64,000 nt of DNA from Streptomyces sp. RKAG293 (GTDB lineage: Bacteria; Actinomycetota; Actinomycetes; Streptomycetales; Streptomycetaceae), in contig NZ_JAJOZB010000001.1 in assembly GCF_023701745.1 (NCBI RefSeq), positions 8,417,001-8,481,000 of the forward strand. The letters are read 5' to 3'. Under the pieces are notes generated by a model that saw nothing but the letters and a program-made list of their open reading frames with translations, had not been told where the DNA came from and did no database searches. Below are positions 26,394 through 35,216 of the stretch, piece by piece (the stretch's first letter is position 1; each line of letters begins with the position of its first letter). The position numbers and the translations under genes were made by a program.

Positions 26394-28814
26394 GTGGACG
26401 ACCAGAACACCGACTCATCCCCCCGCCGGCCGAGCCGGCGGGACATCCTCTCCCTCGCCGCCGCGGCGGGCGCCTTCACCGCACTCGGCGGCCTGCCCGC
26501 CTTCGCGGCCACCACGCCGGCGGTGCGACCGTCCGAGTCCCCCCTGCTTCCCGAGGCGTCGACCACCCGATTCCGGTACCCGGCGCCCGCGTCCGACACC
26601 GCGATGATCGAACAGGGGCTGCCCATCGGCAACGGGCGGCTGGGCGCGCTCACCGGCAACGACCCGTCACGCGAGCTGCTGCTCCTCACCGACGCCACCC
26701 TGTGGACCGGCGGCCGCAACGCCGTGCTCGACGCGGACGGCCAGTTCCCCTACGCCCGGGAGAACTTCGGTTCCTTCACCCTCCTGGGCCGGCTGACCGT
26801 CGACATCCCCGACCACGACCTCTCGGCGGTCTCCGACTACCGCCGTGACCTCGACATCAGCCAGGGGATCGTCTCCTCGTCCTACGTCCGCTCGGGAGTG
26901 ACGTACGAGCGCCAGATCTTCGCCAGCCACCCGGACGACGCCATCGTCCTGCACTTCTCCCAGCGAGGCGGCGGCCGGTACAGCGGAACGGTCACCCTGG
27001 CGGGCACGCACGACGAGACCACGACCGCGGACCGGGCCCGTACGTACGCGTCGTTCGGTGCCGCCTTCCCGGACGGCGGACTGCGCTACGGCGCCGCGGT
27101 GACGGCGTACAGCTCCACCGGCACGGTGGCCACCGACGGTGCGCGGATCTCCTTCGCCGGCTGCAAGGACCTCACCGTCGTCGTCAGCGGCGGCACCAAC
27201 TACGCGCCCGACGCCGCCGCGGGGTACCGCGACCCCGCCCTGGACCCGCAGAAACTGGCCCGGAACAAGGTCCTCACGGCGGCCCGCCACCCGTTCACCT
27301 CGCTCCTGCACTCCCATGTCGCCGACCACCGGGCGCTGTTCGACCGCATGGGCATCTCGCTCGGCGAGTCGTCCTCCGTGCAGCGCGGGCTCGACACCTG
27401 GGAGCGGATCCGCGCCCGCGCCCGGGACGGCGAGGCCGACCCCGAACTCGAGGCGTCCTATCTGCAGTTCGGACGCTATCTCATGATCGCCGGATCGCGT
27501 GACAGTCTGCCGCTCAACCTCCAGGGGCTGTGGCTGGACGGCAACGACCCGGACTGGATGGGTGACTACCACACCGACATCAACATCCAGATGAACTACT
27601 GGATGGCCGACCGGGCCGGCCTGTCCAGCAGCTTCGACGCCTACGCCGACTACTGCCTGGCGCAGCTCCCGTCCTGGACCGAGCTGACCCGGACCCTCTT
27701 CAACGACCCGCGCAACCGCTACCGCAACTCCAGCGGGAAGATCGCCGGCTGGACCGTCGCCATCTCGACCAACATCCATGGCGGAGGCGGCTGGTGGTGG
27801 CACCCGGCGGGCAACGCCTGGCTGTCCAACTCGCTCTTCGAGCACTACGAGTACACCCAGGACGCGGCCTACCTCGCCAGGATCCACCCGCTCCTGAAGG
27901 GCGCCTGTGAGTTCTGGGAGGCCCGGCTGCTCACCACGACCGTCACCGACCCGGCCACCGGCAAGGACCGCGAGGTCCTGATCGCCGACAGCGACTGGTC
28001 GCCCGAGCACGGCCCGCTCGACGCCAAGGGCATCACCTACGCGCAGGAACTGGTGCGGTCGCTCTTCGAGAACTACCGCACCGCGTGCTCCGTCCTCGGC
28101 CGGGACACCGGGCACAGCAAGACCATCGCCTCGCTCCAGGAGCGGCTGTACCTGCCGCAGGTGAGCCCGAAGACGGGCTGGCTGGAGGAGTGGATGTCAC
28201 CCGACAACCTCGGAGAGACGACCCACCGGCATCTCTCGCCGCTGATCGGGCTCTTCCCCGGCGACCGGATCCGCCCCGACGGCTCCACCCCGAAGGCCGT
28301 GGTCGACGGCGCCACCGCGCTGCTCACCGCGCGCGGGATGGAGAGCTTCGGCTGGGCGAACGCCTGGCGCAGCCTGTGCTGGGCCCGGCTGAAGAACGCG
28401 GACAAGGCGTACCAACTGGTCGTGAACAACCTGCGGCCCTCCATCGGCGGGACCAACGGCACCGCGATGAACCTGTTCGACATCTACGAGGTGTCGACGG
28501 GCCGCGGCATCTTCCAGATCGAGTCCAACTTCGGCACCTCGGCCGCCATGATCGAGATGCTGGTCTACTCCCGCCCCGGCCACGTCGAACTGCTCCCCGC
28601 GCTCCCCGAGGCCTGGGCGCGCTCCGGCTCGGTCACCGGCGTCGGGGTACGCGGCGGCTTCGTCATCGACCTGCGCTGGCGGGACGGCAAGGTCACCGAG
28701 GCGCGGCTGCGCAGCGTCGGCGGCCGCAGCACAACGGTGTCGTACGGCGGAGTGTCCCGTGCTCTGAGCCTCAAGCCGGGCGGCTCCGTCACACTGCGGG
28801 ACTTCAGCCGGTGA
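26394..28814 (+). CDS. Tat-exported GH95 alpha-L-fucosidase family enzyme
   Basis: 806 aa from the GTG at 26394 (GGAG seven bases upstream). The N-terminus PRRPSRRDILSLAAAAGAF is a twin-arginine signal. Then an N-terminal beta-domain starting at YPAPASD...LPIGNGRLGA, helical linker, and an (alpha/alpha)6 catalytic barrel with DINIQMNYW (Asn397, Asn401), GWWWHPAGNAW, GWANAWR and FQIESNFG. GH95 members usually read FQIDGNFG at the last motif; here it is Glu710-Ser-Asn. Known activities are alpha-1,2-L-fucosidase and alpha-L-galactosidase, inverting. Its stop overlaps the SGNH esterase start, so both are co-translated. Extracellular. Confidence 0.9.
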   Translation: MDDQNTDSSPRRPSRRDILSLAAAAGAFTALGGLPAFAATTPAVRPSESPLLPEASTTRFRYPAPASDTAMIEQGLPIGNGRLGALTGNDPSRELLLLTDATLWTGGRNAVLDADGQFPYARENFGSFTLLGRLTVDIPDHDLSAVSDYRRDLDISQGIVSSSYVRSGVTYERQIFASHPDDAIVLHFSQRGGGRYSGTVTLAGTHDETTTADRARTYASFGAAFPDGGLRYGAAVTAYSSTGTVATDGARISFAGCKDLTVVVSGGTNYAPDAAAGYRDPALDPQKLARNKVLTAARHPFTSLLHSHVADHRALFDRMGISLGESSSVQRGLDTWERIRARARDGEADPELEASYLQFGRYLMIAGSRDSLPLNLQGLWLDGNDPDWMGDYHTDINIQMNYWMADRAGLSSSFDAYADYCLAQLPSWTELTRTLFNDPRNRYRNSSGKIAGWTVAISTNIHGGGGWWWHPAGNAWLSNSLFEHYEYTQDAAYLARIHPLLKGACEFWEARLLTTTVTDPATGKDREVLIADSDWSPEHGPLDAKGITYAQELVRSLFENYRTACSVLGRDTGHSKTIASLQERLYLPQVSPKTGWLEEWMSPDNLGETTHRHLSPLIGLFPGDRIRPDGSTPKAVVDGATALLTARGMESFGWANAWRSLCWARLKNADKAYQLVVNNLRPSIGGTNGTAMNLFDIYEVSTGRGIFQIESNFGTSAAMIEMLVYSRPGHVELLPALPEAWARSGSVTGVGVRGGFVIDLRWRDGKVTEARLRSVGGRSTTVSYGGVSRALSLKPGGSVTLRDFSR

Positions 28815-30043
28815 GCCGCCGTCCGTGGTTCGCGCACGGTGGCCGTACGGCCGGAGTCGTCGGCGCCCTCGTCGTCGCGCTGTGCGCACCGGCCGCCCTG
28901 TCCTCGGCCGCGGCAGCTCCTCCGGTGCGCACGTCCGCCCATCAGGTGGTGACCTGGGGGGCGAGCGCCGACCGGATGGGAACGGCGGTCGCCGACCACA
29001 GCTACCGGCTCGTCGTCCGCACCAGCGTCGGCGGCGGCAGCCCGCGCATCCGGCTCTCCAACGCCTTCGGCGACCACCCGGTGACGTTCGACAGCGTCTA
29101 CGCCGGGCAGCAGAAGGACGGCGCCCAGCTGCTGCCCGGCAGCAACCGCCGCATCACCTTCGGCGGCGGGCAGGCCGTCACGGTAGCGCCGGGCGCCACC
29201 GTGTACAGCGATCCGCTGTCCGGATCGCTGGCGGCGCAGAGCGATCTCGTCGTCAGCCTCCATGTGGTGACGGCCGAGGGTCCGGCGACCGGCCACGGCA
29301 TGGCCATGCAGACGTCCTACGCGGCGGGCGGCGACCACGCCGGCGAGGAGAGCGCGGGCAGTTGGAACGAGCGGATCGGATCCTGGTTCTACCTCGACGC
29401 GGTCAGCGTGGAGACCGCGGCGGGCACCGGCGCCGTGGTCACGCTCGGCGACTCGATCACCGACGGCTGGCAGTCGAGCACCGACACCGACCGCCGGTGG
29501 CCCGACTACCTCTCCCGGCGGCTGCAGGGCGCGTCCGGCATCGGCATCAAGGGCGTCGCCAACGAGGGGATCTCCGGCAACAAGGTGCTGGCCGACGGCG
29601 CCGGGCAGAGCGCCCTCAACCGGCTGCAGCGCGATGTGCTCTCCCAGCCCGGGATCCGCACGGTGTTCCTCTTCGAGGGCATCAACGACATCAAGGCGCA
29701 CAGCGGCGTCACGGTCGACGACATGATCGCCGGCTACCGGCAGATCATCGACCGGGCCCACGCGGCGGGCGTCTGCGTCGTCGGCGGGACCGTGCTGCCC
29801 TTCAAGGGGTGGTCCGAATTCGATCCCGCCGGCGAGGCCGTACGCCAGGGCGTCAACTCCTTCATCAGGAACGGCGGCGCACTGGACGCCGTCACCGACT
29901 TCGACAAACTGCTGCGCAGCCCGTACGACCAGGAGCGGCTGCTTCCGGTCTTCGACGGCGGCGATCATCTGCACCCCAACGACAAGGGCATGCAGGCGAT
30001 GGCCGACTCGGTCGACCTGACGGGCCTGCGGTGCACCCGCTGA
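28811..30043 (+). CDS. Secreted SGNH/GDSL esterase
   Basis: 410 aa; GTG start overlapping the GH95 stop (GTGA). Sec signal peptide ending near AALSSAAAAP (about 38). An N-terminal beta-domain (45-205) precedes the SGNH domain: block I VTLGDSITDG (Ser215), block III FEGINDI and block V DHLHPN (Asp385, His388). Related actinobacterial proteins are carbohydrate acetylesterases. Co-translation with GH95 suggests it strips O-acetyl groups from the same glycan, for example acetylated fucogalactosyl side chains. This pairing is an inference. A perfect 13-bp-arm terminator follows (30100-30127). Confidence 0.92.
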   Translation: MSRRPWFAHGGRTAGVVGALVVALCAPAALSSAAAAPPVRTSAHQVVTWGASADRMGTAVADHSYRLVVRTSVGGGSPRIRLSNAFGDHPVTFDSVYAGQQKDGAQLLPGSNRRITFGGGQAVTVAPGATVYSDPLSGSLAAQSDLVVSLHVVTAEGPATGHGMAMQTSYAAGGDHAGEESAGSWNERIGSWFYLDAVSVETAAGTGAVVTLGDSITDGWQSSTDTDRRWPDYLSRRLQGASGIGIKGVANEGISGNKVLADGAGQSALNRLQRDVLSQPGIRTVFLFEGINDIKAHSGVTVDDMIAGYRQIIDRAHAAGVCVVGGTVLPFKGWSEFDPAGEAVRQGVNSFIRNGGALDAVTDFDKLLRSPYDQERLLPVFDGGDHLHPNDKGMQAMADSVDLTGLRCTR

Positions 30044-30099
30044 ACTCCGCCGGGCCGGCGCCGTCCTGAGCCGGTGCCGAACTCGGAATCCGACGCTCC

Positions 30100-30127
30100 G
30101 ACGCCGGGCCCGACCGGGCCCGGCGTC
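30100..30127 (+). terminator. Intrinsic hairpin after the glycosidase operon
   Basis: GACGCCGGGCCCG and CGGGCCCGGCGTC are perfect 13-bp arms. No U-tract follows, as is normal in Streptomyces. It lies 57 bases after the SGNH stop. Confidence 0.8.
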
Positions 30128-30241
30128 AGCCGTATGTCACTGTTCGGAACTGTTCGAGAGATCTAACATTTTCCTCATAACTGTCTGCGACGCTCATCCC
30201 TGTGCGACTCAGGATCCGCACACCAGGGGAGAGGGACGCAG

Positions 30242-31822
30242 ATGTCAGGCGCGCGGGACGAGACGCACGAACACGACGGGGCCGCACCCGAGGAGATACC
30301 CGAGGCCACGGTCGACGGCCCGCCCGCCGCGGCAGCGCGCGGAACCCGCCGCCGGACCAAGAAGATCGTCGCCTGGACGGCGGTCGGCACCCTGGTGCTG
30401 CTGGTCGTCTCGGGCGGCGCGATCTACTACCGCCTCAACAGCAACATCAAGAGTTTCCCCGCCGAGGCGATGAGCGCCGAGCGCCCGCCCGCCGCCGTAC
30501 CCGACGCCACCGGGAACACCCCGGTCAACGTCCTGCTCATCGGCTCCGACTCACGCGGTGGCGCCAACAGCGGCCTCGGCGGCGGAGAGAGCGGCACCGC
30601 CCGCTCGGACACCACGATCCTGCTGCACGTCTACGCCGACCACAAGCACGCGATCGGCGTCTCCATCCCCCGCGACACCCTGGTCACCATCCCCGCCTGC
30701 CGGCTGCCGGATGGGAGCTGGACCAGCGAGCGGACCCACACCATGTTCAACGAGGCGTTCTCGGTGGGGGAGACCGACGCGGGCAACCCGGCCTGCACAC
30801 AGAACACGGTCGAGAAGCTCACCGGCCTGCGGGTGGACCACACCATCGTGGCGAACTTCGAGGGCTTCGCGGCGATGACGAAGGCCGTCCACGGGGTGGA
30901 GGTCTGTCTGCCGAACGACATCTACCAAGGTGACGTCAACCCGAACCTGGGCGCCAGGGGCAATCTGCTCCTCAGCAAGGGCAAGCAGAACGTCCAGGGC
31001 CAGCAGGCGCTGGACTACGTGCGGTTGCGGCACGGCATCGGCGACGGCTCCGACATCGGCCGGATGCTGCGCCAGCAGGCCTTCCTCGGCTCGCTGGTGT
31101 CCAAGATCAAGGGGCAGGGCATCAACCCCACCACGCTGCTGCCGCTCGCGGACGCCGCGACCAGGTCGTTGATCGTCGACCCCGGACTCGCCTCGGTCGC
31201 GAAGCTGCTGGAGTTCGGCTCGTCGCTGAAGAACATCGACCTGCACGACCTCAAGTTCCTGACCACCCCCTGGCGTTTCAGCGGTGAGCGCGTCGAGCTG
31301 GTCCACCCCGCCGTCGACACCCTGTGGGCCACCCTCAAGGCCGACCGGACCATCGACGGGCAGAACGCGGCAGGGTCGCCGACCACGCCTCCCGCGGCGT
31401 CGGCACCGTCCGCTCCGGCATCGCCGTCCGGGACCCAGGGCGCGGGCGTCAAGCTCGTCGTGCTCGACGGCACCGCGACCACCGGTCTCGCCGGCAAGGC
31501 GGCGAGCACCCTGGAGAAGGCCGGCTTCAGCGTCAGCGGCACGGTCACCGCCACCTCCCAGGAGTACGACACGACGGTCGTCGAGTACGGGGCCGGCGGG
31601 CGCGCGGACGCGCGGAAGGTCGCCGCCCTCTTCCCCGGCGCCACCCTGTCACCGGTCTCCACCGCCGGGATCAGGCTGGTCCTCGGCAAGAACTACACCC
31701 TCGGCCAGGACACCGCGGAGCCGACCGGAACGCCCACCGCGCTCCCCTCCACCGTCGTGGCCGACGCCCGCTCCGCGGACCAGGACACCTGCGCCAACAC
31801 GGTCTTCGGTTCCGACGGCTGA
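30242..31822 (+). CDS. LytR-CpsA-Psr (LCP) family cell-wall ligase with LytR_C domain
   Basis: 526 aa; ATG with GGGGAGAGGG upstream. Cytoplasmic N-terminus (1-40), one membrane helix (about 41-63), LCP catalytic domain (about 95-250: VLLIGSDSRGG, SVSIPRDTLV-like segment GVSIPRDTLVTIP, YVRLRHGIGDGSDIGRMLRQQ), then a Pro/Ser linker and a C-terminal LytR_C domain (about 402-485). LCP enzymes transfer polyprenyl-linked glycopolymers onto peptidoglycan outside the membrane. The upstream interval (30128-30241) is unusually AT-rich with overlapping GTTC-G-GAAC and GAAC-T-GTTC dyads near 30142-30155. Monocistronic: a hairpin follows. Confidence 0.93.
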   Translation: MSGARDETHEHDGAAPEEIPEATVDGPPAAAARGTRRRTKKIVAWTAVGTLVLLVVSGGAIYYRLNSNIKSFPAEAMSAERPPAAVPDATGNTPVNVLLIGSDSRGGANSGLGGGESGTARSDTTILLHVYADHKHAIGVSIPRDTLVTIPACRLPDGSWTSERTHTMFNEAFSVGETDAGNPACTQNTVEKLTGLRVDHTIVANFEGFAAMTKAVHGVEVCLPNDIYQGDVNPNLGARGNLLLSKGKQNVQGQQALDYVRLRHGIGDGSDIGRMLRQQAFLGSLVSKIKGQGINPTTLLPLADAATRSLIVDPGLASVAKLLEFGSSLKNIDLHDLKFLTTPWRFSGERVELVHPAVDTLWATLKADRTIDGQNAAGSPTTPPAASAPSAPASPSGTQGAGVKLVVLDGTATTGLAGKAASTLEKAGFSVSGTVTATSQEYDTTVVEYGAGGRADARKVAALFPGATLSPVSTAGIRLVLGKNYTLGQDTAEPTGTPTALPSTVVADARSADQDTCANTVFGSDG

Positions 31823-31823
31823 C

Positions 31824-31851
31824 GGCCCGCGGGGTCTCGGCCACGCGGGCC
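31824..31851 (+). terminator. Hairpin after the LCP gene
   Basis: GGCCCGCG (31824-31831) pairs with CGCGGGCC (31844-31851) around a 12-nt loop, immediately after the LCP stop. Modest strength. Confidence 0.55.
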
Positions 31852-31969
31852 TGACGGAGTCCGGCGGCTGGTCTGACGGTCCTGCAGGGCGAACGGTGCG
31901 ATCCCGTCCGCACCCCCGCCCCGCTCAGCGCTCCGAAGGTGGATGCTGGAGGGGAGGAGATGCGTCGCC

Positions 31970-32257
31970 ATGCGTACCGGGAGTGAACCGCTGACCGCGC
32001 GCAGTGCCCTGCGCCTGCGGCTGGGGCTGGCCGCGTTCGGACTGGCCTGGGCGGTGGTGGGCGCGGTGGGGTTCGCGGTGGCGGGTCACACGGCGTGGGC
32101 GGTCACGTTCGTGGTGGTGGGAGTGGTGGCCGTCGCGGACATGCTCGTGGTGGGCCGGCACATCCACCAGGGGGCGCACTACCAGCCGGGCCGGGACGTC
32201 CCGCCGTACCGGCCGGACCGAGGCGGCGACACCCACCTGCGGCACCACGGCCCCTAG
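31970..32257 (+). CDS. DUF6343-like small membrane protein
   Basis: 95 aa from the ATG at 31970, with GAGGAG ten bases upstream (31954-31959); an in-frame ATG nine codons earlier lacks a site. Begins MRTGSEPLTARSALRLRL, a start shared by DUF6343 proteins of Streptomyces. Two membrane helices (about 18-40 and 43-62) are followed by a His- and Arg-rich cytoplasmic tail. Function unknown for the family. It reads toward the convergent TetR gene. Confidence 0.8.
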   Translation: MRTGSEPLTARSALRLRLGLAAFGLAWAVVGAVGFAVAGHTAWAVTFVVVGVVAVADMLVVGRHIHQGAHYQPGRDVPPYRPDRGGDTHLRHHGP

Positions 32258-32271
32258 CGGCACCATGGCCC

Positions 32272-32928
32272 CTAGCGTGGCCCGCCCAGCAGCTCCTCGG
32301 TCATGACCCGCTGCACCCAGGTGCGGTACTGCTGCGGCGTCCAGCCCCGGTGCCTGCGCAGGAGCTGGTGCATGTGCGGTGAGGCCAGGGCGTAGCAGAT
32401 GTCGGCCGCGGTGACGGCGTCGAGGCCGGGCCGCAAGGCGCCGCGCTCGTGGAGCGCGGTGGTGAGCAGCAGATGCACCCGGTGGGTGGCCTGCGCCCCG
32501 TCGTCCGCCGCGGCGCGCATGTCCGGGTCGGCCCCCGCCGCCTCGACGCTGACCATGATCAGGTCACCGGCCCGTTCCAGCAGCTCGGCGATCTGGCGGA
32601 CGGAACGGCCGATCGCCACCCCGGGGTCGGGTTCCGCGCGGATCGCCAGTGTCTCGGGCCGTTCGGGAATGCTCACCGGTTCCTCGTCGCCGGCGATCGC
32701 GATCCCCAGCGTGTGCCCGAACAGGGCCGCCTTCGTGGGGAAGGCGTCGTAGAGGGTGCGTTCGCCGACCCCGGCCAGCACCGCCACCTGCTTCATCCGG
32801 GTGGCGACGTATCCCTGCCCGGCGAAGAGCGTGGCGGCCGCCTCGCGGATACGGGCACGGGTGCCGGCGGCCGCCGCGGCGCGTTTCGCCGAGCGGTACT
32901 GCCGGTTGTGCTTGACGGAGTCGGCCAT
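32272..32928 (-). CDS. TetR/AcrR family transcriptional regulator
   Basis: 218 aa from the ATG at 32928 (MADSVKHNRQYRS). HTH at about 22-70 (TRARIREAAATLFAGQGYVATRMKQVAVLAGVGERTLYDAF), followed by a helical ligand-binding domain. A TAGACT hexamer ends seven bases before the ATG and no ribosome binding site is seen, so the mRNA may be leaderless. Divergent from the VOC gene across 64 bp, which is its most likely target besides itself. Confidence 0.9.
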   Translation of the reverse strand: MADSVKHNRQYRSAKRAAAAAGTRARIREAAATLFAGQGYVATRMKQVAVLAGVGERTLYDAFPTKAALFGHTLGIAIAGDEEPVSIPERPETLAIRAEPDPGVAIGRSVRQIAELLERAGDLIMVSVEAAGADPDMRAAADDGAQATHRVHLLLTTALHERGALRPGLDAVTAADICYALASPHMHQLLRRHRGWTPQQYRTWVQRVMTEELLGGPR

Positions 32929-32992
32929 GGGGAGCAGTCTAGAACTTATTAGCCGCAGTGAAGGTGCGGTGAAATGTAGGAGGGCCGAGGCC

Positions 32993-33466
32993 ATGCCGGA
33001 ACTCGCCGGAATCCATCATGTGAAGCTCCCCGTGACGGACCTTCCCCGCTCGCTGCGCTGGTACGAGAAGGTCTTCGGTTTCAGGACGACCATCGAGTTC
33101 GCCGACGCCGACGGAGTCGTCCGCGGGGTGGGAGGGGAGATGGCCGGACTGGGGGACACGATGATCACCTTCCGGGAGAACGCGGAGGCGGCGAAGGGCT
33201 GCCAGGGGTTCGACCCGGTCAGCTTCGCCGTCCGGGGCCTGGCCGACATCGAGGCATGGGCCGCCCATCTCGACGGGCTGGACATCCCGCACTCGCCCGT
33301 CATCGAGGCGTCCATCGGCTGGCTCCTGGTCTTCGACGACCCGGACGGCCTGGCCCTGCACCTCTACTCCTGGGACGCGCACGGCAAGGATCATGCGGAC
33401 CTCCCCGGATACGGCCGCCCCGTCGCCGCCACGGGTCAGGCGGCGGATGAGCCGGGAGCGGTCTGA
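32993..33466 (+). CDS. VOC (glyoxalase/bleomycin-resistance) family protein
   Basis: 157 aa; ATG with AGGAGG nine bases upstream. Two beta-alpha-beta-beta-beta modules: GIHHVKLPVTDLPRSLRWYE (first His metal ligand) and the second half ending DDPDGLALHLYSW (Glu/Leu-type ligand position replaced by H-L-Y). Family roles are metal-dependent isomerases, dioxygenases or drug-binding proteins. Probably regulated by the adjacent divergent TetR. Substrate unknown. Confidence 0.88.
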   Translation: MPELAGIHHVKLPVTDLPRSLRWYEKVFGFRTTIEFADADGVVRGVGGEMAGLGDTMITFRENAEAAKGCQGFDPVSFAVRGLADIEAWAAHLDGLDIPHSPVIEASIGWLLVFDDPDGLALHLYSWDAHGKDHADLPGYGRPVAATGQAADEPGAV

Positions 33467-33489
33467 GCCCACCCGCAGGGCACCTCGGT

Positions 33490-33996
33490 TCACTCTCCGG
33501 TGGTGCCGTCGATGCACTCCCGGAGCAGATCGGCCTGACCGTTGTGCCGCGCGTACTCCTCGATCATGTGAGTGAGGATGTAGCGCAGCGAGTACACCTC
33601 GTCGCCGTAGTGCCCCGTGTCGTCCATGGATCCGGCCGCGTCCACGATCGCGCGGGACCGGGCGCACTCCTCGTGCCAGGCCCGGAACGCCTCGTCGGGA
33701 TCGGCCGAGCCGACGTCCCATTCGCTGAACGGGCCGGGCTCCGGACGGGGCCAGTAGGGCTGGACGTTCTCGTCGTTCAGTATTTTCCGGAACCAGCCCC
33801 GCTCGACCTCGACCAGATGCCGGACCAGTCCGAGCAGCGACAGCTCCGAGGGCGGAACCGCCTTCTTCCGCAGCTGCCCGGTGGTCAGTCCGGTGCACTT
33901 CATCTCCAGCGTCTCGCGCTGGTACTGCAGGAACGCCGTCAGGCTCGCGCGCTCGTCCGCGGTCCACGGCGGCTCGGTTCTCTCGTGATCTTGCAT
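33490..33996 (-). CDS. DinB family protein (DUF664)
   Basis: 168 aa from the ATG at 33996 (MQDHERTEPPWTADERASL). A four-helix DinB/YfiT-type bundle: LLGLVRHLVEVERGWF near residue 55 and ILTHMIEEYARHNGQADLLRE near 145 give the His residues that bind a divalent metal. Close in architecture to the DinB protein at 42696-43211. Biochemical role of these DUF664 proteins is largely unknown; thiol-dependent (mycothiol) transferase activity is known for relatives. Confidence 0.9.
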   Translation of the reverse strand: MQDHERTEPPWTADERASLTAFLQYQRETLEMKCTGLTTGQLRKKAVPPSELSLLGLVRHLVEVERGWFRKILNDENVQPYWPRPEPGPFSEWDVGSADPDEAFRAWHEECARSRAIVDAAGSMDDTGHYGDEVYSLRYILTHMIEEYARHNGQADLLRECIDGTTGE

Positions 33997-34077
33997 CGGG
34001 TCATCATGCCAACCGGGACGGCTGCCCGCCGGGATCAAACCGGCGGGTTCTCGGGGTCACGGCACTCACGCGTTCGG

Positions 34078-34545
34078 CTACTGGTGCGCGAGTGGCCGGG
34101 TGGCGGGGGCGAAGGTGAACGACACCGCTTCCATGACCGTGTGCCGCTTGGTGTTGTGGAAGGCGGCCACCCGCCACTGCCCGTCGGCATCGCGGACCAC
34201 CGTGGACGTCTGCACCTTCCGGAGCTTTCTGGGCGGCTTGTTGCCCTTGTGGACGTCGCCCCGGGACAGCACCACCGCGGTGTCGGCACCGATGAAGCGG
34301 ATGTCGGTGGTCTGGCCGGCCAGCTGTGTGCCCTTGAGGAACGTGGCCAGCAGGGCGCGGTGTGCCTCCACGATGTCGGTCCGCCCCTGGTAGAGCGTGC
34401 CGACGTAGGTCGTGTAGGTGGCGTCGGCTGTGAAGTGCTCGCCGTAGGCGTCGGCGTCTCCGCGGCCCCAGGCGGTGTTCATGCCCTCGAACAGTGCGGT
34501 GATGTCGAGCAGGTCGGCGGTGCGGTCGATGCTGTTGGCGTCCAT
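34078..34545 (-). CDS. SgcJ/EcaC-type NTF2-like protein
   Basis: 155 aa. A cone-shaped NTF2/SnoaL-like fold: ALFEGMNTAWGRGDADAYGEHFTADATYTTYVG and a C-terminal WRVAAFHNTKRH segment are hallmarks of the SgcJ/EcaC family. Family members sit in biosynthetic and detoxification operons, and their activities vary. Divergent from a MarR gene with a 93-bp interval holding a strong dyad, so it is probably MarR-controlled. Confidence 0.88.
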   Translation of the reverse strand: MDANSIDRTADLLDITALFEGMNTAWGRGDADAYGEHFTADATYTTYVGTLYQGRTDIVEAHRALLATFLKGTQLAGQTTDIRFIGADTAVVLSRGDVHKGNKPPRKLRKVQTSTVVRDADGQWRVAAFHNTKRHTVMEAVSFTFAPATRPLAHQ

Positions 34546-34578
34546 CTCGGGCCTCCTGATTGGCTACACTGTCAAAGA

Positions 34579-34618
34579 ATCTGCACGACTGAAGTATCTG
34601 CATGCGTGCAGATATAAT
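34579..34618. promoter_or_regulatory. MarR operator and consensus promoter
   Basis: A perfect dyad ATCTGCA-TGCG-TGCAGAT (34596-34613) directly precedes TATAAT (34613-34618, plus strand); a third half-site ATCTGCA lies at 34579-34585. The dyad fills the spacer between -35 (CTGAAG, 34589-34594) and -10 of the MarR gene, so bound regulator would block its own promoter and probably that of the divergent NTF2-like gene. Confidence 0.75.
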
Positions 34619-34638
34619 TGAAGGGGAGGCTGCCCGGG

Positions 34639-35136
34639 ATGTCAACCGTTCGCCGGGAGGACGCTCATCGGATCTACCGCCGTTACGTGGACGCGGTGGT
34701 GCTCAACGGGCAGGCGAGCGCCGAGGCCGCCGGGCTGCACACCACGGACCTGCGTGCCCTGAGCGTTCTCGACCTGGCCGGCAGCCTCACCTCCGGCGAA
34801 CTCGCCGAGCGCACCGGACTGACCACGGGCGCGACCACCCGGCTGATCGACCGTCTGGAGCGCCGGGGTCTGGTGCGCCGGGCGGTGCACCCGGCCGACC
34901 GGCGCAAGGTCATCATCGAGCCGGTGGCCGGAGCCACCGGTGGGGTGGACGTCGAAGCGGTGGCCGGGCCCGCCCGCCGCCGGGTCGGAGCGGTTCTCGC
35001 CTCCTACACCCCGGAGCAACTCGAGGTCCTCTACGACTACTTCGAGCAGGCGGCGGCGGCGTACCACGAGGCCACCGAGGAGCTGCGCGGCGCCGCCCGC
35101 CCGGCCGCCGTCACTCCGGACGGTGCTCCGGAGTGA
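34639..35136 (+). CDS. MarR family transcriptional regulator
   Basis: 165 aa; the ATG at 34639 has AGGGGAGG (34622-34629) at good distance. Winged HTH: LSVLDLAGSLTSGELAERTGL followed by TTGATTRLIDRLERRGLVRR and the wing HPADRRKVIIE. The C-terminal helices carry YTPEQLEVLYDYFEQAA. It most likely autorepresses through the ATCTGCA dyad and controls the divergent NTF2-like gene, responding to a small phenolic or oxidant ligand as typical for the family. Confidence 0.92.
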   Translation: MSTVRREDAHRIYRRYVDAVVLNGQASAEAAGLHTTDLRALSVLDLAGSLTSGELAERTGLTTGATTRLIDRLERRGLVRRAVHPADRRKVIIEPVAGATGGVDVEAVAGPARRRVGAVLASYTPEQLEVLYDYFEQAAAAYHEATEELRGAARPAAVTPDGAPE

Positions 35137-35216
35137 CGGCAGCCGGATAATTCGTGGTGGATCCCGGGCTGATCACCGATGATGGCTGGCATGTCCATCC
35201 GTGGGAGGACCAGGCA

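Noticed and set aside
30141..30190. SigE-type (GGAAC) promoter before the LCP gene
   Set aside because: GGAACT is present at 30147-30152 but no matching -10 element lies at the required distance; only the local dyads are noted.
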